DNA of 64,000 nt, from positions 7,529,413 to 7,593,412 of the forward strand of contig JABAKD010000009.1 of the NCBI GenBank assembly GCA_012845835.1, written 5' to 3'. The position numbers and the translations under genes were made by a program. This document shows, piece by piece, positions 26,852 to 37,964 of the stretch. The notes beneath the pieces are model-generated. The model saw only the letters and a program-made list of their open reading frames with translations. It was not told the DNA's origin and did no database searches. The stretch comes from Undaria pinnatifida. Taxonomy: Eukaryota; Sar; Phaeophyceae; Laminariales; Alariaceae. The stretch's first letter is position 1. Each line of letters opens with the position of its first letter.

Positions 26852-28320
26852 ACTGCTGTTGTGGTGTCTATGTGTGTAACGTGTGTGGCGGTGTAGAGGG
26901 CACGGCTTGAAGCAAACCGCGATTACGATAGTGTTCTATTGTTGTTGTAGCTGCTGCTGCTGCTGCTGCTGGTGTTGTTGGTGGGCTGCCGGTGTTGTTA
27001 GTGTCGGCGCCGGTGGTGGTGCTGTTGTTGCGGCTACAACGAGAGTACTCTGAACACCGGAAGGAAGCGAGGGCCTGAATGGGCATCGAGCAAGGGCAAC
27101 ATTGACATTCGAAGCATACAGCAAACATCCAGGGTAAATGCGGTGTACAGCAGGGCTGGCACTGATAGACGGGGCTGCTGATTGTCAACGTCACGATGAT
27201 CACTAGCTGGTACATAGTAGAACTACATAGTAGAGCTACGCATGATAGTCCGCGACAGCTATCGTAAGCGCGGCTGCTGCGGATGTGTACAAGTGCTAAG
27301 TGCTCTTCCAATGATACGTTAGTAGACCAACGCCCGAATGGGTAGGGTGGACCGTAACTGGACCAAGTCCGGCGGAAGGCCATCTCCCATGGCCAGGGGT
27401 TTTGTTAGTGGGTGAGCTTGCGCAAGTCCCACACTACCCGGAAAGATGACATTCCGGGTGGCTATCTCCACCGAAACTGACCCTCAGGGGACAGGCCGGG
27501 TCGACATACACACACACCCGTATACAACGACAGCTTGCGCTGCCAGACCACTGATAGGGACGGCTCACGCTATACCTACAATGGGACTCGAAGGGTGCGC
27601 CAGCTAGCGTTGGGCTGCGAAAGCAACTGAGTTAAATCGACACACGACGCGTATGAAAATACGCGGAAGTGTGGTGAGCTAAAGCTTTATTTTTCCCCAT
27701 CCGCCGGAGGATAAAAAAAAAAAAAAAAAAAAAGTTAGAACTGCACGTTCAAAGTGAAGGCACGAGAGCACCCACCGAACGCACCGCATTCAATAGGTAA
27801 GTTGTGCACTACCGGTATCACAGAGGAGAGAGACGTGCTGGTACTGTTGTTGCTGAAGATTCTGTTCTGGGCGCACCGTGAGACTGTAGCCCTGCTGCCG
27901 CGATGCTGCTTGATGCCAGCCCCCAGCAGACAAGAAACTCCGGGCTAGCTACGAGTACTCCGGGCACTTCTTCCGGGTTGCAGACGACACACGATCCAAC
28001 ATTACAAGTTGAAGCTCAGTCGTTCTCTCGCACAGCCAGCACAGAAAAAAGGCAAAAATGTCTCAAAATAATGGAGTCACTCTATTGCGCATGGCGTTGA
28101 TCACTTACAGAGCGCTAGTGTGGCTAGGCGAGTGCACCGGGGGCGGCACGTTGCGCCGGATTTGCCGCATGATTTCAGGCGTAAATCCCTCCATAAAAGT
28201 GCTTCCGAATCTTTTGTGAACTCCAACATTCCGTAGAGCTTGTAGCTTATAGCTTGCATCTCGCTTGCAGCAGGAGAGGCCAAGCTTCCACTTGCACTGC
28301 AAGCTTAGAGCACGGCAGTG
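26852..28320. other. Divergent intergenic region UVSSA / WW-GT7
   Basis: About 1.47 kb between the two start codons. It contains a CTG/GTT tract (26,936-27,030), the full SINE-like copy at 27,323-27,733, and otherwise unrecognised sequence. Promoters of both genes should lie here, but I see no dependable core motif. Confidence 0.5.
27318..27738 (+). mobile_element. SINE-like element, full-length copy
   Basis: A non-coding element of about 410 bp (27,323-27,733) ending CCCATCCGCCGGAGGATA plus a run of about 20 A. A short GTTAG occurs at both edges (27,318-27,322 and 27,734-27,738) as a weak target-duplication candidate. Related copies: 5,949-6,032 (3' end only), 29,146-29,478 (5' truncated) and 63,291-63,693. 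Shared landmarks are CTGACCCTCAGGGG, ATGTCGACCCGGCC (in reverse) and GTGGTGAGCTAAAGCTT. No reading frame is conserved between copies. The poly(A) tail and truncation pattern point to LINE-dependent retrotransposition. Confidence 0.75.
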
Positions 28321-31300
28321 ATGAGCGCACTATACCACGAAGGGAGGAAGCTTCCGCCGGGGTGGGTGACCTGCGAGTCCGCCAAGTACGGAAAGCCCTA
28401 CTTCTTCAACACGCAGACCGGAAAATCAGTTTGGTTTCCGCCAGAATCAGCAGAATCGCCCTCACAACCTCCGCAACCAGCACCAGCACCCGCCTTCGTC
28501 GGAGACGACTCGTCTTCTCCTCCAGCAAAGCGCTCCCGACAACTGTCACCGCCGCCACCACTACCACCATCACCGCCGCCATCGCGACGACAGATGGATG
28601 TTGCCGATGTGGAAGGCAGTAATAGTAGAGGCGGTGCCGACGCTGCTGCTGATGCTGCTGCTGCTGCTGCTGCCGGTGCTACCACTGCTGCTACCGCTGC
28701 TGCTCCAAGAGCAGGTGTGAAGGTTGCCGTCATTGTGCCTTACAGAGATCAAGATCCTGCCCAGAAGCGGTCAGCGCACTTGAACAGGTTCGTTCCCTAC
28801 ATGGAGGACTTTCTACGGAAGCAACAGCAACAGCACCATCAGCAGCAACTGCAGCAGCAGCAGGGAGAGGGGTCGACGGCGGCAGCGGCAGCGGCTAAGT
28901 TTCATGTGTATGTGGTGGAGCAGTCAACGAACGATGGACGTAAGTTCAACCGCGGGAAGCTTCTCAACATTGGCTTCGACCTGGCAAGGAGGGAGGGGTG
29001 CGGAGCCTTTCTGTTTCATGATGTTGACCTCTTGCCCTCCGATGAGCTGGGAAGGTGAGGAAGGGAGAGGATTGAGGAGTGAGGGATTGCGGAGTTTTTT
29101 GTTGTTCATGTTGCTGTTGCTGTCGTTGGTTTGCTGCATCATCGCCATTTTTTTTTTTTTTTTTTTTTTTTATCCTCCGGCGGATGGGGAAAAATAAAGC
29201 TTTAGCTCACCACACTTCCACGTATTTTCATACGCGTCGTGTGTCGATTTAACTCAGTTGCTTTCGCAGCCCAACGCTAGCTGGCGCACCCTTCGGATCC
29301 CATTGTAGGTATAGCGTAAGCTGTCCCTATCAGTGGTCTTCGTTACAACCACGGCAGCGCAAGCTGCCGTTGTATACGGGTGCGTGTGTATGTCGACCCG
29401 GCCTGTCCCCTGAGGGTCAGTTTCGGTGGAGATAGCCACCCGGAATGTCATCTTTCCGGGTAGTGTGGGACTTGCGCACATTTTTTTTGGTTTTTGCTCA
29501 CGCCAACTAGGCAGAGACTCCTACGAATCAAGACCGATGACAATGGCAAGCCGATACTTGTAGTTTGGCCAAAAAGTTTGCAAAGTTTTTTGGGGGTTAT
29601 TTGCTGAAAGATTCCGGGTAACGTCGTTATGGGGAAATATAACGAAAATATTTTTTTTCTGGCTCTTTTTGGGGTCCTGCGGTCCAACAGGTCAATTTGT
29701 CTATTTTTCATCAAGCCTTGATCAACACTGCCCATCAAACACGATTAACCTTCGATCTCGAGATAGAGCTAACCCATGGTCACGCCTCTTCGTTTCGGGC
29801 CACTTGCACTATCTGCATTTTTGGTGGAAGCTCGTGAAAGCTTCCATGGAAGCTTTCATCGCTTTCATGGAAGCTTTCGTGGAAGTTACTTCCATGGCAG
29901 CTTTCGTGGAAGCTTTCGTGGAGTCTTTCGTGCAAGTTACTTCCGTGGAAGCTTCCATGGAAGCTTTCGTGGAAGCTTAGTTACTTCCATGAAAGCTTCC
30001 ATGAAAGCTTTCGTGGAAGCTTCTTTGAAAGTTACTTCCATGGAAGCTTTCGTGGAAGCTTTCGTGGAAGTTAACTCCCATCGTTGAAAGTTACTTCCAT
30101 GGAAGCTTTCGTGGAAGCTTTCGTGGAAGTTACTTTCATGGAAGCTTTCGTGGAAGCTTTCGTGGAAGCTCCCGTGGAAGTTACTTCCGTGGAAGCTTCC
30201 ATAGCTTCCGTATCTTCCATGGAAGCTTCCATGTAAGCGGTGAAAGCTTTCACGGAAGCTTTCATGAGCTTCCACGCAAAACGCAAGTAGTGCAGGAGAC
30301 CGGGACAAGGCACTTGACAGCGCTGAAGAGTTTATCTCGATCCATGCTCTAGGGCGTGAAAGGTTGCTGGTTTTGTCCTGTGGTCTTCCGTCACATCCTC
30401 TCAAAATTCTGTTTTTCGCCCGTTGGGAGACGATAGAGTTTTTGTCTCAGTTTTCTATGCACCAGCCGCCAAATGTGTTTTTGACAGAAGCCTGATCGGT
30501 GCCCGCCACAAATCACCGGCCGTAGAGTGAGCGTTGTACACCAAGGGGGCGTCGGAGCCCCGAACGAGCTCGCCACGTTCAGAGTTCACGACGCTGTCGT
30601 TGATTTGGTCGAACGAAGTGTGTGGAAAACACGAAATTGCGCCGCGTCTAATCCAAGATTTGCTTGAGAATTTCTCAGGCCGATGTTGGCAAAGATCGCC
30701 GCGAGAAATCATTTTTTTCCGGAATTCCGAAAAGTTTCAAAAAATAATTCTACCAAATTGGGTCCATAGGCGACCGTTCAGGCAAAATTTGGCTGGGATC
30801 TTCGGGAATTTCAAACTTTTGGCCTTCCATTGTCACCGGTCTAATAGACGTAGCTCGGATCCAGGGCCACCCAGCAGGCTCTTCTCCCCCTTCCCCACTA
30901 AGGCATGTGCCTTCGTTTATATCGCGAAAAGACTTTAGCCCTTTCTTCCCTCGTGGACTCGCATCGAAGTGTGCCTACCCGACCCACGCTGCTACTAATG
31001 GGCTCTTTCAGCAGTTGGTTCCTTTTATTTTTCATGTTTGCCTGTAGACTCAAAAGTCCCACCCCGTGAGATTCGAACTCCAGAACCAACTCTAGTAGCA
31101 TTCGAATGTAACCACAAGCCATGATCTTGTCTGTAGTCACAAGACAGACTCCAGTAACTCTGGAGTCGAATAGTAGTGGGGGGTGGAGAGTGAAGACGGT
31201 ATGACTGCCCAACGACAACAGCTGTAGCAGCAGCGGTAGCAGCAGCAGCAGCAGCAGAAGCGGCGGCGGCGGCAGCAGCAATCAACTGATGGATTGATTG

Positions 31301-34300
31301 GCTGGATTTGGTGAGCATGAGCTCGTGGAATGAAAGCTTTCAGACAATGTGCCGCTATACTTCGAAGTATCTGTTTACTGCTGTTGTCGTGGTCTACAGG
31401 CTAGACTATCGATAAAGCCCACAGCAGAGACTACCATTGATACGATACCGGTAGTTTCAGTTCGGCACTGCACTACCACTACCAGATACCATACAGATAG
31501 TTGCACGAGCCGCGAACCTCGCCCGGGTGTGGTTTTTACAATTGTTTACGGCGGCAGCGGGTAAGGGGGGGGGGGTTGGGGGGCGAGGGGGGTGTTGTGC
31601 CTGTCAGCGTGTGCGAGAAGCGGTGCAAGCACTCAGTCGTCTGCCAATGTAGATAGGAGCCAAAGATATACCAGGTATCAGGTACCAGGTACCAGTTGCC
31701 TGCGAGTGCCAGAGTTCGTGACGGCGGCGTCGGCGTCGACGTCGGCGTCGGCAGCGATGACGACGGTGGCGGTGGCAGCTGCGGTCCAGGACGAGGGTAG
31801 GAACGGTGCGGCACAACAAGCCACAAGTACCGTTTCTCGCTTCTTCCGCTGGTGCCTCTCTCCTGGCTTGCCTGCCTTAGCTTCAATGATACCGTCGATG
31901 CTCACGTCGATGTTCACGTTAATGTTCACGTTGATGTTCACGTTGGTGTTCAAGTTGTTCACGTTAGAGATGCAACACTTTTTTTCTGGAAAGGTTCCTC
32001 CATCCGAGAGCTGAAGACCTCTCTAAGGCAAAAACAGATTTGGAAAAAAAATAAAACTGATAAATACCGTAGGATGAAAAATCCCATGGCCTAGGTGCAA
32101 AACGAGAATCAAGCAAAAACTAAGGGGGCTATTGGGTTAAGGAGCCCGTCATTCAGAAACTGGTCCATTTCAGACGAAAAAAGCAACCTCTATCGTAGCA
32201 CGCGTCGTTGATGCTCACGTTGATGCTCACGTTGATGTTCACGTTGTTGTTCACATTGGTGTTCACGTAGATGTTCAAGTAGAAAATCACTCCGATATTA
32301 TCGTTGATGTTGTCGTTTATCTTAACGTTTTATGTTCACGTTGATGTTGCCGTTTTGATGTAGTTTTTGACACGTTAGCGTTATCGATTGTTTCATTTTT
32401 TTTTCTCGCCCCGCCCGCTACTGATGACAGGTGGTACTCGACCCGGCCGGACAGCCCCGTGCACGTCGCGCGTGTGTGGAAGCAGTACAGCAACAACCCG
32501 AAGTAAGCGGTGGGGACGTTAGAGGGGATGGGGGGGGGGCGGTGGCGGTGGCACGTCACTGCTCTGCGTTTGTTCTTGGCTCTTCGATGTGTTAAGTTCG
32601 GCGGCGATGCACACTGTCCCTCCTCCCTTGGTGGTGGTGATGGCGGTGTGCCGCTCTGAACAACCTGGAGGGTCCCGCGCGTGTTGATGTCGCTTCGCTC
32701 ATCTTTGCGAGCTGCGGAACCCTCTCCCGCCCTGCCCCTCCCCCATCGCTCGGCTGTCTGTCCCTCTCGCGCCGTCATGGGCCGCATGCTTCTTCTACAG
32801 CAAAACTGTAATTACAAATTATAACACGTGAGGGCTTCCTTGTTTGTTCATTGAAATGTTTTTTTTCTTTGAACTCGTTTAGAACTGCAACAATTATCCC
32901 AATCTAATTCCGAGTCACTTGTCCCCAAATGTAATACGTGGGTGCAGTTTTTACGGCTCGGCGGTCTGTTTTCACTCAGGAGACGGCTTCGTACGCACAG
33001 CTGCAAGCATCGCCCAACGTGTTCTGTCATTAAATGGGTAAGGTGTCGCACTGCTGCCCGTCCGTTATCAAAAGTTCGTGCCCAAACGTTGCGACGCGTG
33101 GGATAAACCTTGTCAGGTACTTCGGCGGCGTGGTCGCGTTCAACCGAGAAGATTTCGAGAAGATCAACGGCTTTCCGAATACGTTCTGGGGCTGGGGAGG
33201 CGAAGACGACGAGATGTATAACCGCATCGTCGAGGTGGCCCAAACAAATATATTTTATGTTGCGGGCGAGCGGTAGAATGTAGCCCAGTGGTTTTAGTAA
33301 ATGTGTCCGGACGCAAAAATTCCCCATTTTTTTCTCCTTTTCCCTCTTGTTGGCGAGGAAGGCAAATCGTGATCCTCAGTTGAGATTTTTTCTCGACCTA
33401 CCGATGCCAAAACGGCGCAGCCGCATTTCTGGTCAGTGTTGGCCCGTTTTTGCTACGGCTTGGGGTCAGGGTCGGGGTTATAGGGTTAGGGATTGGGTTG
33501 AGTCTACGCCCGTGCCTTGATCCCACTATTCACTGGAAGTGCTTCCTAGCTAGCCCATAACATACGGCTAAGCTTGAACAATACATGTTGGTTTAGGGAC
33601 TCGAAAAAGCCTTCAACTAGTTGTCGCTGATGCTATTATGATAGTGGGTTTGCGTTGTTGTTGCTTCTGCTGCTGCTGCTGTTGTTTGCGTGGTAGCTTC
33701 GTCGTCATTGCCGGCGTTGTCGCCGTCATCGTCGTCAATCTCGTTTCGCATTTTTTTCGAATCTTATATCGGCTTGTCGACCCGCGGCAGGCGAAACTGC
33801 AGCCTCAGAGTGCGACGGAGGGCGACTTCACGGACCTGGAGGGCTTCGACCTGAAGACCAAGCTTGGTCTGCTCCGCAAGAACGAGGGGTGGAAGTGTCA
33901 AGTCAAGAATGAGGCGCTCGAGGTGACCTCAAAACACATCCCTCCCTATCTAATAACACAAGCCCTCCCTGTCTCGAAACACATCGCTCCCGATGCACCG
34001 CAAGCAGCACAGTAGTACAGAAGCACATCAATACAGCAAGCCGTTTAGTTGATAACGGAGTATATGGTATCGGAGAGCACCCCCTCCCTATATGTAGCAT
34101 CACAGCGGCAAAACAGCAAGCTCATGACCTGATACCGTGGTATACAGTATCGGGAAACACCCCTCCCTGTATACTGCGAGCAGCAAATCAGCACAGCAGC
34201 ACAGCACACAGCAAGATATTCACCTGGTGCCAGGATACCACTCTCGACGAGAGTACAGTAAGGACCGTTGGTGTAATAGGAGCTTGGGGATGAGCCCCTC

Positions 34301-35538
34301 CCCCCCGCCCCCCCCCCTCTTCTGCTGTGCTTTGCCCCTTCTGGCGTGGCTTCTGATGCGTGTTTGTTATGAACGTTTTTTCTGGTGCTAAAGCTTATCT
34401 TCTGGTGCGCGTTTCATCTGATGCGTAGCATTTTTTAAAAACATTTTTTTTGCGGCTGGCTGGCCGTTTTTTGTTGTCAGGAGCACGACAAGACCTGGAG
34501 ACGAAACGGGCTTGCCGACCTCAAGTACAAGGTGCTGGGCAGAACACCCCTGGCCGAGAGAAGCGAGAAGGTAAACGGAAATAACGAGTTATCCCCGCGC
34601 ACCTCAGTCCAGCTCACCCCGCCTCCTCTTACCCCACTTCACTCCACCCCACCCCAACCCACCTTAGCTCAGCTCAGCTCAGCTCAGCTCAGCTCAGCTC
34701 AGCTCAGCTCAGCTCAGCTCAGTGCAGCTCAGTACGATTATAGCGTGCGGCAGCGTAAAACCAATCTCGTTTTCTTTCTGCGCTCTTTGCTTTATTGTGG
34801 GGTTCAGGGTTGTGGTTCCCCCCATCCATTAGGAGATTTAGGTTATGCTGTTGGTCGACGACAAGCTCATGCTGCAGATGTTCTTGGATGCGTGACACTT
34901 GCTGGAGGAGTGGAGGATTGTGGGACGCCTTTTGATGTGTATGCATGCGCCTCTGCCTGTGCCAGATATTTTGCACGGCAGCTGATGATGGGGAAAATCA
35001 TGATGGCAAAATGATGATGATGATGTTGTTGACGTTGGTGTTGAGTGCGCTAGAGCTCCTTGTCTCATCTAGAAAATAGGAGTGGTTTTGCTGTCGCAAC
35101 AAGTATGAACAGAACATGTATTTTGTACCCCTGTGCGAATTTTGTTTAACGGCGTGTCTCGCTCTCGCCCTCTGCGTCTCTCTCTTATTATCGCTCTCTT
35201 CTTTTCTCCCCTCTCTCTTTGTCTCCACCTCTCTTTCGGCCTCTCTCTATCTCCCTCTCTTCGTGTATGTTGCTCTCTCCCTCTCCTCTCTGTCTGCGTC
35301 GTTGTGCGTGTGCTCCCTTTTTTCGTTGTGTTATGTTGCATTTCTTCGCTGATCGAACGAATCCCCTGTACTTCCGTTGAAAAAAAAATAGGTCACCGTG
35401 GATGTCGAGTTCAACGATCACTGGACAGACACCATCACTCACTGGAAACAGTTGGACAAGAGAGCAGAGACACAAGCAGGCATAGACAGCCGTCGACGCA
35501 GCGGTAACGGCGTTATTTCGCCAACCGAGTTACATTGA
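28321..35538 (+). CDS. WW domain + beta-1,4-galactosyltransferase-like (GT7) protein
   Basis: GT7 enzymes transfer galactose (or related sugars) from UDP-sugar, normally in the Golgi. Exons: 28321-29054, 32431-32502, 33117-33234, 33791-33922, 34481-34570 and 35392-35538; GT-AG, phases consistent, 430 residues. Residues 11-41 form a WW domain (LPPGW15, Y27-F-F-N, W38, P41). An Ala/Gln-rich linker is followed by the GT7 fold from about 135: AVIVPYRDQ, FNRGKLLNIGF, the metal site HDVD (233-236), YFGGVVAFNR and WGWGGEDDE (293-301). The usual His after that motif is not evident. No signal or membrane segment is visible, although WW domains act in the cytosol and GT7 enzymes in the lumen. ATG 28321 is used because an in-frame TAG lies at 28,306; an upstream exon is possible. 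Intron 1 (3.4 kb) is full of repeats. The donor GTGGCC after exon 3 is weak. Confidence 0.85.
29146..29488 (-). mobile_element. SINE-like element, 5'-truncated, in GT7 intron 1
   Basis: A reverse-oriented copy of the 27.3-kb element: T-run from 29,148, TATCCTCCGGCGGATGGGGA, then sequence matching to GTGTGGGACTTGCGCA (29,478). It lacks the last ~75 bp of the family, so it is 5' truncated. CATTTTTTTT occurs at both borders (29,146 and 29,479-29,488), consistent with a target duplication. It lies in antisense within the first intron of the GT7 gene. Confidence 0.75.
29825..30270. repeat. GGAAGCTTTCGT-type minisatellite
   Basis: About 35 variants of a 12-bp unit (GGAAGCTTTCGT, GGAAGTTACTTC). The unit contains AAGCTT and GGAAGCTTCC palindromes, so either strand can fold into many hairpins. 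It lies in intron 1 of the GT7 gene. Long frames on both strands here are repeat artefacts. Confidence 0.9.
31060..31165 (+). repeat. tRNA-like dispersed repeat, copy 1
   Basis: On the plus strand GTCTGTAGTCACAAGACAG precedes a perfect 17-nt anticodon-arm-like hairpin CTCCAGTAACTCTGGAG (stem CTCCA/TGGAG, loop GTAACTC). The same block, diverged, is at 47,330-47,385. The adjoining minus strand carries a B-box-like GTTCGAATC near 31,075. No complete cloverleaf with paired acceptor stem can be drawn, so this is a pseudo-tRNA or SINE head, not a working tRNA gene. Confidence 0.4.
31895..32345 (+). repeat. GATGTTCACGTT minisatellite blocks and MITE-like copy B
   Basis: A 12-bp unit GATGTTCACGTT and variants repeat at 31,895-31,965 and again at 32,205-32,345. 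The segment between them (31,957-32,205) matches the MITE-like element at 3,734-3,989, including GGATGAAAAATCCCATGGCC and an end CCTCTATCGTAGCAC. So the element appears inserted in, and splits, a minisatellite in GT7 intron 1. Confidence 0.55.
32878..32953. mobile_element. Tiny MITE-like element, copy 1
   Basis: 76 bp with inverted ends TTTAGAACTGCA and TGCAGTTTTTA and a core containing TAATTCC and TTGTCCCCAAA. Four relatives: 37,834-37,900, 51,241-51,308, 52,190-52,253 and 52,568-52,637. This copy is in GT7 intron 2. It is far too short to code and is presumably mobilised by another transposase. Confidence 0.5.
34672..34735 (+). repeat. (AGCTC)n pentanucleotide
   Basis: About 12 copies of AGCTC in GT7 intron 5 (34,571-35,391). 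The same intron also has a TCTC-rich tract at 35,150-35,300. Confidence 0.9.
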
Positions 35539-37964
35539 CACGACGCGTGCGGAAATGCGATGACATCGAACTCCATTAGAGCTGCATCCACGTTTTCGGA
35601 GACAACTGCTTGAATTTGTGTGCAGGCACATTTTTTTCAGTGCTCATAGGGTTGTAACCCCTCTTGTGGGTCCTCCGACGGAAAATAAATATCGATAAAG
35701 AATACAAACTACGATTTTACGTCGGCAGATGAAGCGGCCCGAGCCGTCGGGCAAGGAGATGTTTTGCGAACTGCTAGTAAGGTGTGCGCCACACGTGCGC
35801 AGGCGGCATAGTGACGCCTGTACTGCTGCATGCATGTTTTTCCTAGCAAGTGTCTCTTTGAAAATATCGCGCTCGTTGTTGTTTTCGGTTGCGCTAGGTG
35901 GGTCTCCGTCTGACTTTTACCCATCCGCCGGGGAGGATAAAAAGAGAACAAAGGAAAAAAAGTTTACAGACGGCGGCCAAGCGCTACGAGCGAAGTGTTA
36001 CATGCGACGCGTTGCACCACAGTATTTCCATCACATGTGTGCGGAAATGCGAAGTGCCACACAAGGTACGGCGGTGGCGGTGCCCCCATGTTTGTATGAG
36101 GCTCTTCCTCGCTTTTTTATAAGCACCCTACCCCTATAACCTTAGCCCATTTTTTTGTTTCTATACCTCACCCACAACAGAACACGATTGATTATCTCGG
36201 AGTGTCCATAGGAGAAAAAAATAAAAAGTGCAAAAACCGACGAAAATCCCATGGGGAGCGTAGGCAAACGAGTATCATCGCGTAAGAAGAAATGTCGTTC
36301 CGGCGATTGTGGGGTTGAGGAGTCCCGTCATTTTCGAAAAACACTTTAGCCAAAAAATGGTATACCTTAATACCGACACCGTGGCACGCGAACCTCCCAG
36401 TCGGGATACAGGTATAGCTTTTGGTTTTGGGGGAGGGGTTGAGGGGGCTGGCGAACCGCTGCTGATGCCTGCCTGCAACCCACTCACACATGGGTGTTTG
36501 CCTCGGACAGGCCGGAACTCAATGCCCATTTATGATATGTCAAAATTATTAGGCCCAATCTAGATAAATCGCTGACGTGAGGTATTTTTGAGCAAAGATG
36601 GGTGTGTGCTGCTGCTGTGTTCAGGAGCTCGGCAGGCCTCCCAACGGCGGTCGGGAATACTTTTTTTTTAGTCGAATACCGTGCACCGCTGATGCTGATA
36701 CTTGGCCGAGGCCTGTCATAGGCGTTCGGCTGTGGAGGCGTGCAAAAAATGTCGCAATGCTTCTGCTGTAGCCGGAGAACGGGCTCTACGAACTTACGGG
36801 AACAAGGGGTATGTGGTGTTGGCCGATTATGATTCCTCACAAATATACTTTCCGTCGATGAGACTCCAGGATGAAGACTGGAGAATCCCTTCACACTGTA
36901 GTATAGTGGTTCTCGTCCGTAGCCTTGCAGGACAGGACTTGCGTCAGCGAAGCAGAGCACGAGATGATCCCACAGTTCGATTCGAGAATGAAAAAAGCAT
37001 GCGACTTGTAGAACACAGCGAGCGGGTTGCAGAGCCTCGCGGAACGAAGACATGGAAGGAAAGCCTTTCGTGGAAGCAAGGAAAGCCTTCATGTTTATAG
37101 CGACAATCTAGTCGAAATTAGTGTGGAATTTTTTGCGCAGTTCTAAAAGCGGAGTCCACTCAGGGAGCGAGAGCGGCTCGTAGACTGCTTCCTTTCCGAC
37201 CCAACCCGACCCAGACCCGATCCGACTAGACCCGACCCGACCTGCAAGCCGCGAGCCGATACAACGCCCAGGAACACGCGCCGAGCAGCTCAAGCCTATG
37301 CCAGCAAAAAAAAAAAAAACTCTTCCATGAGACAGCGCAACACAGGGCCGGACAGGACGCGACACGTCGATCGGAAAGTATTAGTAGTATTGCGGCCAAA
37401 AAGTGCGGCAAGCTCTACAGAAGCACGCGTCAGGAAGACAAGACCGGCCACAACGGCCACGTCACGATAGGACAGAAAATAATCCAAAAATAAAAAGCCC
37501 CTCTCCCTCTCCAGTACGCGTAGTACGAAGAAAAAAAGTAGACGGTACATTAATCACTGCAAGTGCCCTTAAAACACTCAAGGCCATCCTATGCATCCAG
37601 CTTTTTATCACCCGCGCCCCGTCCCCCCACCAGGCCACGAAACAAAAAAACAACAGCGGAGGCATAGTCTGCACATCCCCCGCCGGACCCCCCCCCCCGA
37701 GGTCTCTCCCCTTGCTCTAGGAAACGTCGTGCGGTCCAATGGTTGATCGTCTGTCCGGTGCGCCCTTCGTATACAGCAACAGCAGCAGCAGCAGCGGTGG
37801 ATCCTGATTTTTTGTGTTCTTTATGCAAACTCGTTTACTACTGCAACCACACTAATTCCAAGTACTTTGTCCCCAAAATAGAGTGTGTGCAAGTTCTAAA
37901 AACACTAAGGCGCGCTCTCTCTAATAAAAATTGAACTACTGTTTGTGCACTAATAGTGTCCCCC
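35539..37964. other. Convergent intergenic region GT7 / POLA2
   Basis: Between the two stop codons. AATAAA-like sites near 35,690 (GGAAAATAAATA) could serve GT7. A 48-bp open segment between AG and GTAAGG (35,730-35,777), and another open to GTACGG near 36,065, could be alternative 3' exons, but nothing supports a product. CCCATCCGCCGGGGAGGATA (35,925) echoes the SINE 3' end. A minus-strand open frame of about 200 codons (37,092-36,484) has unremarkable composition and no motif. A CCGACCC-rich tract lies at 37,198-37,245 and a tiny MITE-like copy at 37,834-37,900. Confidence 0.4.
37834..37900. mobile_element. Tiny MITE-like element, copy 2
   Basis: 67 bp with degenerate inverted ends (TTTACTACTGCA and TGTGCAAGTTCTAAA) and the family core TAATTCCAAGTA / TTGTCCCCAAAA. 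It lies 65 bp beyond the POLA2 stop codon, so probably in or near its 3' UTR. Confidence 0.5.

Noticed and set aside
33470-33500. Telomere-like GGGTTAGGG run
   Set aside because: Only one or two imperfect units within a GT7 intron; no array.
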